The translations under genes and the position numbers were made by a program. Shown here piece by piece: positions 1 to 8,192 of a stretch of 64,000 bases of DNA. Position 1 is the stretch's first letter. Every line of letters starts with the position of its first letter. The DNA comes from Rhizorhabdus wittichii RW1 (GTDB taxonomy: Bacteria; Pseudomonadota; Alphaproteobacteria; Sphingomonadales; Sphingomonadaceae). The stretch spans positions 2,170,001 to 2,234,000 of the forward strand of contig CP000699.1 of assembly GCA_000016765.1 (NCBI GenBank). The letters run 5' to 3'. The notes under the pieces are model-generated. The model saw only the letters and a program-made list of their open reading frames with translations, had not been told where the DNA came from and did no database searches.

Positions 1-609
1 GCCGACGTGCGCGACCGGCTGATCGGCGCCGCCTCGCTGGCCGCGCTGCCGCAGGGCGCCCGGGTCGGCACCTCCTCGCCGCGCCGGTCGGCGCAGGTCC
101 GGCGCGCGCGGCCCGATGTCGGGATCGTGCTGTTCCGCGGCAATGTCGACACCCGCCTCGGCAAGCTGGCGGCGGGCGAGGCGGAGGCGACGCTGCTCGC
201 CGGCGCCGGCCTGATCCGGCTCGGCCGCGACGAGATCGGCCATCCGATCCCGATCGAGGAGATGCTGCCCGCCCCGGCGCAGGCCGCGGTCGGCATCGAG
301 ACGCTGGCCGAGCGAACGGACGTGCGCGCGCTGCTCGGCGCGATCGACGACGCGCCGACCAACGCCTCCGTTTCGGCCGAACGCGCGCTGCTCGCCGCGC
401 TCGGCGCCGATTGCCGCTCGCCGGTGGCCGCGCTCGCCGTCCGGTCGGGCGCCGGGCTGCTGCTGCGCGCCGAGATCATGACCGAGGACGGCAGCGAGCA
501 TCGCTCGGGCGAGGCGATGCTGTTCGAGACCGGCGACGCCGCCGCGCTCGCCCACCGGCTGCTCGACGGCGCCTCGCCCCGCCTCCGCGCGCTGTTCACC
601 GGCGCATGA
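1..609 (+). CDS. hemC: Hydroxymethylbilane synthase (porphobilinogen deaminase), 3' part
   Basis: This gene is cut by the left edge; about the last 203 residues are visible. The enzyme joins four porphobilinogen molecules into hydroxymethylbilane in cytosolic haem synthesis. Visible family motifs are GTSSPRRSAQ, RGNVDTRL and LPAPAQAAVGIE. The C-terminal domain contains the cysteine expected to hold the dipyrromethane cofactor, in GADCRSPVAALA. The frame is open to base 1, so the GTG at base 7 is only an internal valine. The stop codon overlaps the start of hemD, consistent with translational coupling. Identification is firm. Confidence 0.97.
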   Translation, partial: ADVRDRLIGAASLAALPQGARVGTSSPRRSAQVRRARPDVGIVLFRGNVDTRLGKLAAGEAEATLLAGAGLIRLGRDEIGHPIPIEEMLPAPAQAAVGIETLAERTDVRALLGAIDDAPTNASVSAERALLAALGADCRSPVAALAVRSGAGLLLRAEIMTEDGSEHRSGEAMLFETGDAAALAHRLLDGASPRLRALFTGA

Positions 610-1295
610 GTCGTCCGCCCCTGCTGATCCTCCGCCCCGAACCGGGCGCGAGCATGACCGCCAAGCGCGCGTTCGGCGAAGGCTGGCGCCCGGTCGTCTC
701 GCCGATCTTCCGGATCGAGCCGATCGCCTGGGGCGCGCCGCCCGCCGGCGATTATGACGCGCTGTTCGTCACCAGCGCCAACGCCGTGCGCCAGGCCGGC
801 AAGGCGATCCGGCCCTATGCCGTCATCCCGGCCTATGCGGTCGGCGACGCGACCGCCCGCGCGCTGAAGGCGGCGGGCTTCACCGACATCCACACCGGGC
901 GCGGCGACGCGGCGGCGATGCTGGAGACCGCCGCCGCGAACGGCGTCGCCCGCGCGCTGCACCTCGCCGGCGAGGATCATCGCGACGCCGGGCTCGACGC
1001 GATCGCGATCGACCGGCGGATCGTCTATCGCAGCGCGGCGATCGAACGGTTCGGCGACAAGGCGCTGGCCGCGCTGCGCGAGGGCGGCGGCGCGGTGCTG
1101 CTCCATTCGGGCCGGGCCGCCGAGCATTTCGCCCGGCTGTGCGACGGCGCGCGGATTTCGCGCCGCCATGTCAGGATCGCCGCCTTGGCCCCGGCGGTGC
1201 TCGACGCGGCCGGCTCCGGCTGGCGCGCCGGGATCGCCGCCGACAAGCCGGACGACGCGGCGCTGCTGGCGGCGGCGGCGCGGCTGTGTCAATAA
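606..1295 (+). CDS. hemD: Uroporphyrinogen-III synthase
   Basis: The protein has 229 residues, slightly short for the family. HemD closes and inverts ring D of hydroxymethylbilane to give uroporphyrinogen III. The sequence is weakly conserved, as is normal for HemD, but LRPEPGA near the N-terminus, DALFVTSANAV, YAVGDATA and LHLAGEDHR fit the two-domain fold. The ATG shares ATGA with the hemC stop, so the two genes are probably translated together. The call rests on both sequence and position. Confidence 0.9.
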   Translation: MSRPPLLILRPEPGASMTAKRAFGEGWRPVVSPIFRIEPIAWGAPPAGDYDALFVTSANAVRQAGKAIRPYAVIPAYAVGDATARALKAAGFTDIHTGRGDAAAMLETAAANGVARALHLAGEDHRDAGLDAIAIDRRIVYRSAAIERFGDKALAALREGGGAVLLHSGRAAEHFARLCDGARISRRHVRIAALAPAVLDAAGSGWRAGIAADKPDDAALLAAAARLCQ

Positions 1296-1326
1296 GACCG
1301 GCAGCGCAGGAGTAGAGACGAACCGC

Positions 1327-2193
1327 ATGCCCGATCCCGCCACCGATCCCGTCCCGGAATCCAGCGATGCCGGCGGCCGTCCGCCCCGCCGCTCGGTCGT
1401 GCCGGTGCTGCTGGCGCTGGTCGTCGCGCTGCTGATCGGCATGGGCGCGATGGCCTGGTTGTTCCACCGCTTCGACGAGGTGGCCGGCATCGTCAAGCCG
1501 ACCGTCCCGGTGATCGTCCCGCCCGCGCCCGAACGGCGCCCCGCGCTGGTCAACATCGCCCCGCCGCCCGCCGCCGACGTCGTCCAGACGATCGTCGACC
1601 AGCGGATCGACCGGATCGAGGAGAAGGTCGACGACATCGACGAGCGCACCGCCGCCGCGACCAGCGAGGCGCACCGCGCCGAACGGCTCCTGATCGCCTT
1701 CGCCGCGCGGCGCGCGATCGAGCGTGGCGCGCCGCTCGGCTATCTCGAAGGGGTGCTGCGCGAACGCTTCGGCCGCACCGAGCCGCAGGCGGTGGCGACG
1801 GTGATCAGCGCCGGCCGCCAGCCGGTGACGATCGGCCAGCTCCGCGACGGACTGGAGGCGCTGGGCCCGCAGCTCTCCTCCGCCTCCGACGACGCCGGCT
1901 GGTGGGAATCGATCCGCCGCGAGCTGGACGAGCTGGTGGTGATCCGCCGCGCCGACACCGTCTCGACCGCGCCGGTCGACCGCTTCGCCCGCGCCCGCGA
2001 CGACATCGCCGCCGGCCATGTCGACGCCGCGCTGCTCGAGGTCGCCCGCCTGCCCAACCGCCGCGTCGCGACCGCCTGGATCGTCTCGGCCCGCCGCTAC
2101 GTCCAGTCCCGCGCCGCGCTCGACCGGATCGAGACCGCCGCGCTGCTCGACCCGATTCCGGCACCCGCGCCGATCGGGGCGAAGGCTCCTTAA
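1327..2193 (+). CDS. Mitofilin-like single-span inner-membrane protein
   Basis: The protein has 288 residues. An acidic, proline-rich cytoplasmic start is followed by one membrane span at about residues 27-45, a proline-rich linker and a helical region rich in Asp, Glu and Arg (about 85-125) that looks like a short coiled coil. The rest is a globular C-terminal domain. Proteins of this layout often follow hemD in alphaproteobacteria and are annotated as mitofilin or HemX-like; that is family knowledge, and no enzymatic motif is visible. The gene lies 31 bases after hemD and is probably in the same operon. The exact role is unknown. Confidence 0.75.
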   Translation: MPDPATDPVPESSDAGGRPPRRSVVPVLLALVVALLIGMGAMAWLFHRFDEVAGIVKPTVPVIVPPAPERRPALVNIAPPPAADVVQTIVDQRIDRIEEKVDDIDERTAAATSEAHRAERLLIAFAARRAIERGAPLGYLEGVLRERFGRTEPQAVATVISAGRQPVTIGQLRDGLEALGPQLSSASDDAGWWESIRRELDELVVIRRADTVSTAPVDRFARARDDIAAGHVDAALLEVARLPNRRVATAWIVSARRYVQSRAALDRIETAALLDPIPAPAPIGAKAP

Positions 2194-2198
2194 ATCAA

Positions 2199-2346
2199 GA
2201 ATCTCCCTCCCCTTCAGGGGAGGGATGTAAGGGTGGGGTACGCAGTGAAGGGGCTCGATGCCCCTTCACGGAGTTTTGCGGGACGACCGGGGGCTCGCTA
2301 CCGCTCGCCACCCACCCCCTGCCCCTCCCTTGAAAGGGAGGGGGGA
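2199..2346. repeat. Composite inverted-repeat element (C/G-rich hairpins)
   Basis: The gap between the mitofilin-like gene and the DUF1674 gene is filled by two facing hairpins of the CCCTCCC/GGGAGGG type (about 2202-2237 and 2309-2346). A perfect 10-bp hairpin lies between them (GTGAAGGGGC at 2245-2254 pairing with 2260-2269). The arrangement is REP/BIME-like and resembles the element at 4883-5004. It may also end transcription of the two converging genes, although there is no T-tract. Confidence 0.75.
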
Positions 2347-2347
2347 A

Positions 2348-2518
2348 TCAGAAGTCCACAGCGATGCCCTTGAGCTCCCAGTCGCCATAGCGGGTGGGGT
2401 CGGGGCCGTCGCGGCCGCCGGCCTCGGGGGCGGGCTTGAGCGGCTCGGGCTGCGGCACGGGCGGGTTGGGCGACAGGTGCGCCGGGGGTTTCACATGGGG
2501 CGGGCGTTTGCCGGACAT
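2348..2518 (-). CDS. DUF1674 domain protein (SDHAF4-like)
   Basis: This small protein has 56 residues. A proline-rich N-terminus leads to the C-terminal signature GPDPTRYGDWELKGIAVDF, which marks the DUF1674 family. The eukaryotic relative Sdh8/SDHAF4 helps load FAD-bound SdhA into succinate dehydrogenase; a similar role here is inference. The start at 2518 is chosen because AAGGA lies about 9 bases upstream, whereas the in-frame ATG at 2527 sits directly on that site. No sdh genes are in the window. Confidence 0.85.
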   Translation of the reverse strand: MSGKRPPHVKPPAHLSPNPPVPQPEPLKPAPEAGGRDGPDPTRYGDWELKGIAVDF

Positions 2519-2602
2519 CGCGATCATTCCTTTCGCCGCCCGCATGATTGAACCGGGGGCCGTTTCTCCCCACATTGTGCGGGCAAGGAGCAAAGGCAAG
2601 AG

Positions 2603-3553
2603 ATGAACATGCTGAAGACGACGATGCTGCTGGCGGCGCTCACCGCGCTGTTCATGGCGCTCGGCTTTACGATCGGCGGGACCGGCGGGGCGATGATCGC
2701 GCTCGTCGTCGCGGCGGGCATGAACCTCTTCACCTTCTGGAACGCCGACAGCATCGTCCTGCGGATGCACGGCGCGCGCGAGGTCGATGCGCAGAACTGC
2801 CCCGAATTCGTCGGGCTGGTCGCCGGGCTGGCGCGCCGGGCCAACCTGCCGATGCCGCGCGTCTACATCATCGACAGCGAACACCCCAACGCCTTCGCCA
2901 CCGGCCGCAACCCCGAGAACGCGGCCGTCGCCGCGACCACCGGCCTGCTCGCCATCCTCAACCGCGACGAGATCGAGGGCGTGATGGCGCACGAGCTGGC
3001 GCATGTCCGCAACCGCGACACGCTGATCATGACGATGACCGCGACGATCGCCGGCGCGATCTCGATGCTCGCCAATTTCGGCATGTTCTTCGGCGCCGGC
3101 CGCCGCGACGGCGGACAGGTGCTGGCGACGATCCTGGCGGTGTTCGTCGCCCCCTTTGCGGCGATGATCGTGCAGATGGCGATCAGCCGCGCCCGCGAAT
3201 ATGGCGCCGATCGCGGCGGGGCCGAGATTTCGGGCAAGCCCCAGGCACTCGCCTCGGCGCTCGCCAAGCTCGCCAACGGGGCCGCGCGCATCCCCAACCC
3301 GGTGGTCGAACGCAACCCGGCGGCGGCAGCGCTCTACATCGTCCCCGGCATGAAGCGCGACGGCGACAGCCTGTTCGCCACCCACCCGGCGACCGAGAAC
3401 CGCATCGCCCATCTCGAGGCGATCGCCAACGAGATGGGCGTGTCGAGCCCGTCGCCCAATTTCGCGGCGCTTTCGGAACGGCGCGGGTCGGTCTCCTCGG
3501 TGCCGCGCACCCGGCGCCGCTCCAGTGCGCTCGATCCGAACGGACGAGGCTAG
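2603..3553 (+). CDS. htpX: Membrane zinc metalloprotease HtpX
   Basis: The protein has 316 residues and belongs to peptidase family M48B. Two N-terminal membrane spans (about 7-28 and 31-50) precede the zinc motif HELAH at residues 130-134. Two more hydrophobic segments follow (about 145-165 and 172-195), then the conserved [13 protein letters not shown] containing the third zinc ligand. HtpX degrades damaged membrane proteins at the inner membrane, alongside FtsH. The C-terminus ends in an arginine- and serine-rich tail. The ATG at 2603 follows a purine-rich AAGGCAAGAG. It is divergent from the DUF1674 gene. Confidence 0.96.
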   Translation: MNMLKTTMLLAALTALFMALGFTIGGTGGAMIALVVAAGMNLFTFWNADSIVLRMHGAREVDAQNCPEFVGLVAGLARRANLPMPRVYIIDSEHPNAFATGRNPENAAVAATTGLLAILNRDEIEGVMAHELAHVRNRDTLIMTMTATIAGAISMLANFGMFFGAGRRDGGQVLATILAVFVAPFAAMIVQMAISRAREYGADRGGAEISGKPQALASALAKLANGAARIPNPVVERNPAAAALYIVPGMKRDGDSLFATHPATENRIAHLEAIANEMGVSSPSPNFAALSERRGSVSSVPRTRRRSSALDPNGRG

Positions 3554-3610
3554 GTCTTCCTTTCGTTCAACACGCTTTCCCGTCGGACTATCACCGACTA
3601 GGGGGATTTG

Positions 3611-4879
3611 GTGACATCTGACTCCACCGGAACCCCCGCCCGCCGCGCCGCCCTGCGGCTGCTCGATGCCGTGCTGCGCCGCGGCCTGCCGCTCGAAGCC
3701 GCGATGGACGGCGCCTGCGCCGATCTCGACCGGGCCGACGATCGCGGCTTCGCCCATGCCATCGCCGCCGAGGTGCTGCGCCGCACCGCCGATCTCGACG
3801 CGCTGATCGACGGCGCGACCGAGCGTCCGCTCCCCGCCGACGCCAAGGCGCGGATGGTGCTGCGCATCGCGCTCGCCCAGGCGCTGGCGCTCGGCACGCC
3901 GGGCCATGCCGCGATCACGACGGTGCTGCCGCTGGTCGACGGCGGCCCGCGCAAGCTGGTCCATGCCGTGTTCGGCGCGGTGATGCGCGACGGCGCGGCG
4001 CTTCCCGATCCGCCCCATTTGCCGCCGGCCGTCGCCGATCGCTGGGCCGCGAGCTGGGGCAAGGACGCCGCCGAGGCCGCGCGCGCGTCGCTCGGCGGAC
4101 CGCCGCCGGTCGACCTGACGCTCAAGCCCGACGCCGACACCGCCGACTGGGCCGCGCGGCTCGACGGCGAAAGCCTCGCCCCCGGCCATGTCCGCATCGC
4201 GGCGGGGCGGCGGATCGTCGACCTGCCCGGCTATGACGAGGGCGCCTGGTGGGTGCAGGACATCGCCGCCGCGATCCCCGCGCGGCTGCTCGGCGCGGGC
4301 GAGGGCCGCCGCGCGCTCGACCTGTGCGCCGCGCCCGGCGGCAAGACGATGCAGCTCGCCGCCGCCGGCTGGGCGGTGACGGCGGTCGACCTGTCCGAGG
4401 CGCGGATGGCGCGGCTCGCCGAGAATCTGGAACGGACCGGCCTTGCCGCCGAGGCCCGCATCGCCGACGCGGCGGCCTTCGCCGAGGGCGCGCCCTATGA
4501 CGCGGTGCTGCTCGACGCGCCCTGCTCGGCGACCGGCATCTTCCGCCGCCATCCCGACGTGCTCCACCGCGCCGGTCCCCGCATCGTCGCCGAAGCGGCC
4601 GAGCTGCAGGCGCGGCTGATCGACCATGCGGCCGGGCTCGTCGCGCCGGGCGGGCGGCTGGTCTACGCGGTCTGCTCGCTGGAGGCCGACGAAGGGGAGC
4701 AGATCGCCAAGGGCTTCGCCGCGCGCCATCCCGACTGGGCGATCGACCCGGTCGCCACGGACGAGCTGCCGCAGGGCTTCGCCCCCGACAAGGTCGGCCG
4801 CGTCCGGGTCCGCCCCGGCACCCTCGCCGATCGCGGCGGCGCCGACGGCTTCTTCGTCGCGCGCTTCCGGCGATCCTAA
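3611..4879 (+). CDS. rsmB: 16S rRNA (cytosine-967-C5)-methyltransferase
   Basis: The protein has about 422 residues. An N-terminal NusB-like RNA-binding domain (about 1-130) is followed by a Rossmann-type SAM methyltransferase domain. Visible motifs are DLCAAPGGKT (SAM binding), DAPCSATGIFRRHPD (with the conserved motif-IV cysteine) and YAVCSLEADEGEQ (with the catalytic cysteine). It methylates 16S rRNA. The start is either TTG at 3608 or GTG at 3611; GTG is preferred because the GGGGA upstream is closer to normal spacing, but this is uncertain. Confidence 0.94.
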   Translation: MTSDSTGTPARRAALRLLDAVLRRGLPLEAAMDGACADLDRADDRGFAHAIAAEVLRRTADLDALIDGATERPLPADAKARMVLRIALAQALALGTPGHAAITTVLPLVDGGPRKLVHAVFGAVMRDGAALPDPPHLPPAVADRWAASWGKDAAEAARASLGGPPPVDLTLKPDADTADWAARLDGESLAPGHVRIAAGRRIVDLPGYDEGAWWVQDIAAAIPARLLGAGEGRRALDLCAAPGGKTMQLAAAGWAVTAVDLSEARMARLAENLERTGLAAEARIADAAAFAEGAPYDAVLLDAPCSATGIFRRHPDVLHRAGPRIVAEAAELQARLIDHAAGLVAPGGRLVYAVCSLEADEGEQIAKGFAARHPDWAIDPVATDELPQGFAPDKVGRVRVRPGTLADRGGADGFFVARFRRS

Positions 4880-4882
4880 GAT

Positions 4883-5004
4883 CCTCCCCGGCACGGGGAG
4901 GGGGACCGGCGCCAGCCGGTGGAGGGGCGCCGCACAGCGGCGTCTTCGCCGCCGCACCCCTCCACCACCTTCGGTGGTCCCCCTCCCCTGCGACGCAGGG
5001 GAGG
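4883..5004. repeat. Composite inverted-repeat element
   Basis: Two arms of about 45 bases (4883-4927 and 4957-5004) are inverted copies. Each starts or ends with a CCTCCCC/GGGGAGG hairpin and carries an inner ACCGG or ACCACC hairpin. The arms end in GGAGGGG and CCCCTCC. The structure parallels that at 2199-2346, suggesting the same REP-like family. It fills the gap between rsmB and rpe. Confidence 0.8.
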
Positions 5005-5060
5005 AACTTGGGCAGGCCGACCTTGCCCCTCCACCTTCACCCGGCTAATCGGATTCGATC

Positions 5061-5723
5061 ATGACCAGCCCCGTCCTCATCTCGCCGTCCATCCTGTCCG
5101 CCGACTTCGCCAAGCTGGGCGAGGAGGTCCGCGCGATCGACGCGGCCGGGGCCGACTGGATCCATGTCGACGTGATGGACGGCCATTTCGTGCCGAACAT
5201 CACGATCGGCCCGGCGGTGGTGAAGGCGCTGCGCCCGCACACCACCAAGCCGTTCGACGTCCACCTGATGATCTCCCCGGTCGACGCCTTCCTCGAGGAT
5301 TTCGCCAATGCCGGGGCGGACATCATCACCGTCCATCCCGAGGCGGGCCCGCACGTCCACCGCACGATCCAGCGGATCAAGGGGCTGGGCAAGAAGGCCG
5401 GCGTCTCGCTGAACCCCGCCACCCCGGCCAAGATGCTCGATTATATATTGGAGGACGTCGACCTCGTCCTGGTGATGAGCGTCAATCCCGGCTTCGGCGG
5501 ACAGAGCTTCATCGAGAGCCAGCTCCGCAAGATCGAGGCGATCCGCAAGATGATCGACAAGAGCGGCAAGGACATCCACCTGGAGGTCGACGGCGGCGTC
5601 GACGCCAACACCGCGCCGCGCGTGATCGCGGCGGGCGCGACGGCGCTGGTCGCCGGCACCGCGACCTTCCGGGGCGGCCCGTCCCAATACGCCGCCAACA
5701 TCGCGGGCCTGCGCAAGGCGTGA
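5061..5723 (+). CDS. rpe: Ribulose-phosphate 3-epimerase
   Basis: The protein has 220 residues, the normal length for this TIM-barrel enzyme. It interconverts ribulose 5-phosphate and xylulose 5-phosphate in the pentose phosphate pathway. Motifs include [13 protein letters not shown] at the start, [15 protein letters not shown] with a metal-binding Asp and His, [18 protein letters not shown] and [12 protein letters not shown] with the second catalytic Asp. The heparinase-like gene follows after 10 bases, so the two probably form an operon. Confidence 0.97.
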   Translation: MTSPVLISPSILSADFAKLGEEVRAIDAAGADWIHVDVMDGHFVPNITIGPAVVKALRPHTTKPFDVHLMISPVDAFLEDFANAGADIITVHPEAGPHVHRTIQRIKGLGKKAGVSLNPATPAKMLDYILEDVDLVLVMSVNPGFGGQSFIESQLRKIEAIRKMIDKSGKDIHLEVDGGVDANTAPRVIAAGATALVAGTATFRGGPSQYAANIAGLRKA

Positions 5724-5733
5724 GCGCGGGCGG

Positions 5734-7461
5734 ATGAGCGACGCGGGCGGGTCCGGCTTCGACGATCGTGTGGAGCCCGGTCGGCGCCTGATCCGCGTCG
5801 AGCATGACCGCAGCCATTCGCTCGCCGAGCGCCTCGCCGGCCGCTTCCATGCGCTGGCCTGGCGCACCCCGGTCCACGGCCTGCGGCTGCGCGGACGCTA
5901 CCCGCTCAAGCTCTACGACGTGCCGCCCGACCCGATCGAGGGGCTCGTCCGGCTCGGCGGCGCGATGCTCGACGGCGAGATATTGTGGCAGGGCGAAAGC
6001 GTCGCGATCGAAAGCTATGATTTCCGCCCGCGCGCGATGTCGGCGGCGTTCAGCGACCATCTCCAGAGCTTCGCCTGGCTGCGCGACCTCAACGCCGCCG
6101 GGCCGCGCCAGCGCGTCGCGCCGATCGCCGAGCTGCTGACCGGCCGCTGGCTCGGCGCGTTCGGCAAGCAGATCCACGAAGCCGCCTGGCGTCCCGACCT
6201 GTGGGGCCGCCGCATCCTGTTCTGGGGCTGCCACGCGCCGCTGATCATGTCGTCGGACGAGCTGCGCGCGCCGGTGCTCAACGCGCTCGCCCGCGGCGCC
6301 AAGCATCTCGACCGCAGCGCCGACAAGGCGGCGCCCGGCCTGCCCCGCGTCGCCGCCTGGGCCGGGGTGATCGCGGCCGGGCTGCTGATCCCCGGCGGCG
6401 AGCCGCGCCAGCTTCATGGCGAGAAGGGCATGGAACGGGCGCTGGCCGGCGCGCTGCACGGCGACGGCGGTATCGTCAGCCGCTCGCCGGTCGAGCAGAT
6501 GGACCTGATCGGCCTGCTCGCCATGCTGCGCCGCTATTACGAGATGCGCGGCCAGCGGCTGCCCGCCCCGATCGGCGACGCCATCGCCCGCGCCGCGCCG
6601 CCGCTGCTGGGCCTCACCCTGGGCGACGGCGGCCTGTCGAGCTGGCAGGGCGCCGCCCCGATCGACGGCGGCCGGGTCGACGCGATCGTCGTCGCGTCGG
6701 GCGTCCGCGCCCGGCCGCTGCGCCAGTCGCGCGACTGGGGCTATCAGCGGCTGTCGGTCGGCCATAGCCGGCTGGTCGCCGACGCCGCGCCGCCGCCGGT
6801 CTCGCGCTTCGCGACCCATGCCTGCGCCTCGACCCTCGCCTTCGAGATGTCGGACGGGCCGTGGCGGCTGATCGTCAATTGCGGGGGCGGCCGGGGCGCC
6901 AACAACGCGCTCCATCCCGACCTGGCGCAGGCGCTGCGCAGCACCGCCGCCCATTCGACGCTGGTGCTGGCCGACAGCAACTCGACCGCGATCCATGGCG
7001 ACGGCACGCTCGGCAAGGGCGTGACCGAGGTCGAGGTCGAGCGGCAGGAGGACATGCACGGCAGCAGCATCGACATGCGCCACGACGGCTATGTCCGCCG
7101 CTTCGGCTTCAGCCATCGCCGCCGCCTCGTCATCGGCGCGGGCGGGCGCGAGGTGCGCGGGCAGGACATGCTGATCCCCGAGGGACGCCGCCCGCGCGGC
7201 GACGGCGCCGACTATGCGATCCGCTTCCACCTGGCGCCCGAGGTCGACGTCTCGGCGACGGCCGACGGCAGCGGCGCGCTGCTGCGGATCGCCGGCGGCG
7301 CGCTGTGGCGCTTCCGCGTCACCGGCGGCGAGGTCGGGATCGAGGACAGCCTGTGGATCGACTCGCGCGGGCGGCCGCAGGCGACCCGCCAGCTCGTCAT
7401 CGCCGGCACCGCCGCGGCCGACGGGATCGACGTGAACTGGGCGCTCGCCCGGTCCGAATAG
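5734..7461 (+). CDS. Heparinase II/III family protein
   Basis: The protein has 575 residues. An alpha-helical N-terminal half (about 1-330, with RLAGRFHALAW and LRLRGRYPLK) is followed by a beta-rich C-terminal domain (SFAWLRDLN, HACASTLAFEMSDGPWRLIVNCGG, STLVLADSNSTAI). This is the alphaproteobacterial heparinase II/III-like family often found next to rsmB/rpe and purH. Its substrate is not established. No signal peptide is evident, so a classical periplasmic polysaccharide lyase role is doubtful. The purH gene often expected next is absent here. Confidence 0.85.
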   Translation: MSDAGGSGFDDRVEPGRRLIRVEHDRSHSLAERLAGRFHALAWRTPVHGLRLRGRYPLKLYDVPPDPIEGLVRLGGAMLDGEILWQGESVAIESYDFRPRAMSAAFSDHLQSFAWLRDLNAAGPRQRVAPIAELLTGRWLGAFGKQIHEAAWRPDLWGRRILFWGCHAPLIMSSDELRAPVLNALARGAKHLDRSADKAAPGLPRVAAWAGVIAAGLLIPGGEPRQLHGEKGMERALAGALHGDGGIVSRSPVEQMDLIGLLAMLRRYYEMRGQRLPAPIGDAIARAAPPLLGLTLGDGGLSSWQGAAPIDGGRVDAIVVASGVRARPLRQSRDWGYQRLSVGHSRLVADAAPPPVSRFATHACASTLAFEMSDGPWRLIVNCGGGRGANNALHPDLAQALRSTAAHSTLVLADSNSTAIHGDGTLGKGVTEVEVERQEDMHGSSIDMRHDGYVRRFGFSHRRRLVIGAGGREVRGQDMLIPEGRRPRGDGADYAIRFHLAPEVDVSATADGSGALLRIAGGALWRFRVTGGEVGIEDSLWIDSRGRPQATRQLVIAGTAAADGIDVNWALARSE

Positions 7462-7543
7462 ACCTTTCGGCGGCCGCAGCCGCATTGCGCTCGCCGCCCC
7501 GAAAGCGCACCATCGCGCCCGACATCATCACCGGAGAGGCCCC

Positions 7544-8071
7544 ATGAACCAGTCCGTCATCCTCACCGTCGTCGGCAGCGACCGCCCCGGCCTGACCCGC
7601 GCGCTGGCCGACGCGGTCTATGCGGCGGGCGGCAACTGGCTCGAAAGCCATCTCGCGCGGCTGGGCGGGAAATATGTCGGATCGGTGCTGGTCGAGCTGC
7701 CCGGCGACCGCCTCGCCGAGCTGGAAGCCGCGGCGCTTGCGATCGACGCCGAGGGCCTGAGCGTCGCGCTGGTCCCCGCCGCCGCGCCCGGCGGCGATCG
7801 CGGCGGCCAGCCGCTCGGCATCGAGATCGTCGGCCAGGACCGCCCCGGCATCGTCCGCGAGGTGACGACCGTGCTCGCCGGGCTGGAGGTCAATATCGAG
7901 GACTTCACCAGCGAGATCGAGGGCAGCGCCTGGTCGGGCGCCCCGCTGTTCCGCGGCCGGGCCAGGCTGCTCCTCCCCGCCACCGTCACGACCGACCAGG
8001 TCCGCGCGGCGCTGGAGGAGATATCGGGCGAGATCATGGTCGATTTCAACCGGCAGGCGGAGGCGGTCTAG
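7544..8071 (+). CDS. Double-ACT-domain regulatory protein (GcvR-like)
   Basis: The protein has 175 residues with two ACT domains (about 4-75 and 88-165). Both begin with a DRPGL/DRPGI turn (SDRPGLTRALADAV and GQDRPGIVREVTTVL). The layout matches glycine-cleavage-system repressor GcvR-type proteins, which sense amino acids through ACT dimers. The partner regulator is not visible. The ATG follows GGAGAGG. There are 82 bases between it and the heparinase-like gene. Confidence 0.85.
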   Translation: MNQSVILTVVGSDRPGLTRALADAVYAAGGNWLESHLARLGGKYVGSVLVELPGDRLAELEAAALAIDAEGLSVALVPAAAPGGDRGGQPLGIEIVGQDRPGIVREVTTVLAGLEVNIEDFTSEIEGSAWSGAPLFRGRARLLLPATVTTDQVRAALEEISGEIMVDFNRQAEAV

Positions 8072-8081
8072 GACGGCTCTC

Positions 8082-8186
8082 CCCAATCGTCATTCCCGCG
8101 AAAGCGGGAATCCATGGACGGCGGTCCGCAAGAGACGAAATGCTCCGTGACCGTGGATTCCCGCTTTCGCGGGAATAACGATTGGG
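8082..8186. repeat. Long inverted repeat, 33-base arms
   Basis: Arms at 8082-8114 and 8154-8186 are inverted copies with a single mismatch around a 39-base centre. Each arm is itself a hairpin (ATTCCCGC-GAAA-GCGGGAAT). This REP/MITE-like form lies between the convergent ACT and TetR genes and could also end transcription from both sides. The sequence type matches common proteobacterial intergenic repeats. Confidence 0.85.
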
Positions 8187-8192
8187 AGCTGT

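Noticed and set aside
2519..4957. Upstream extension of the DUF1674 frame across htpX and rsmB
   Set aside because: The frame is open by chance; only the last 56 codons carry a family signature and a ribosome site precedes them.
5509..7485. A long minus-strand frame opposite rpe and the heparinase-like gene
   Set aside because: No ribosome site or recognisable domain; the plus-strand genes explain the region.
7462..7543. purH expected after the heparinase-like gene
   Set aside because: The next gene is a double-ACT protein; purH is not in the window.
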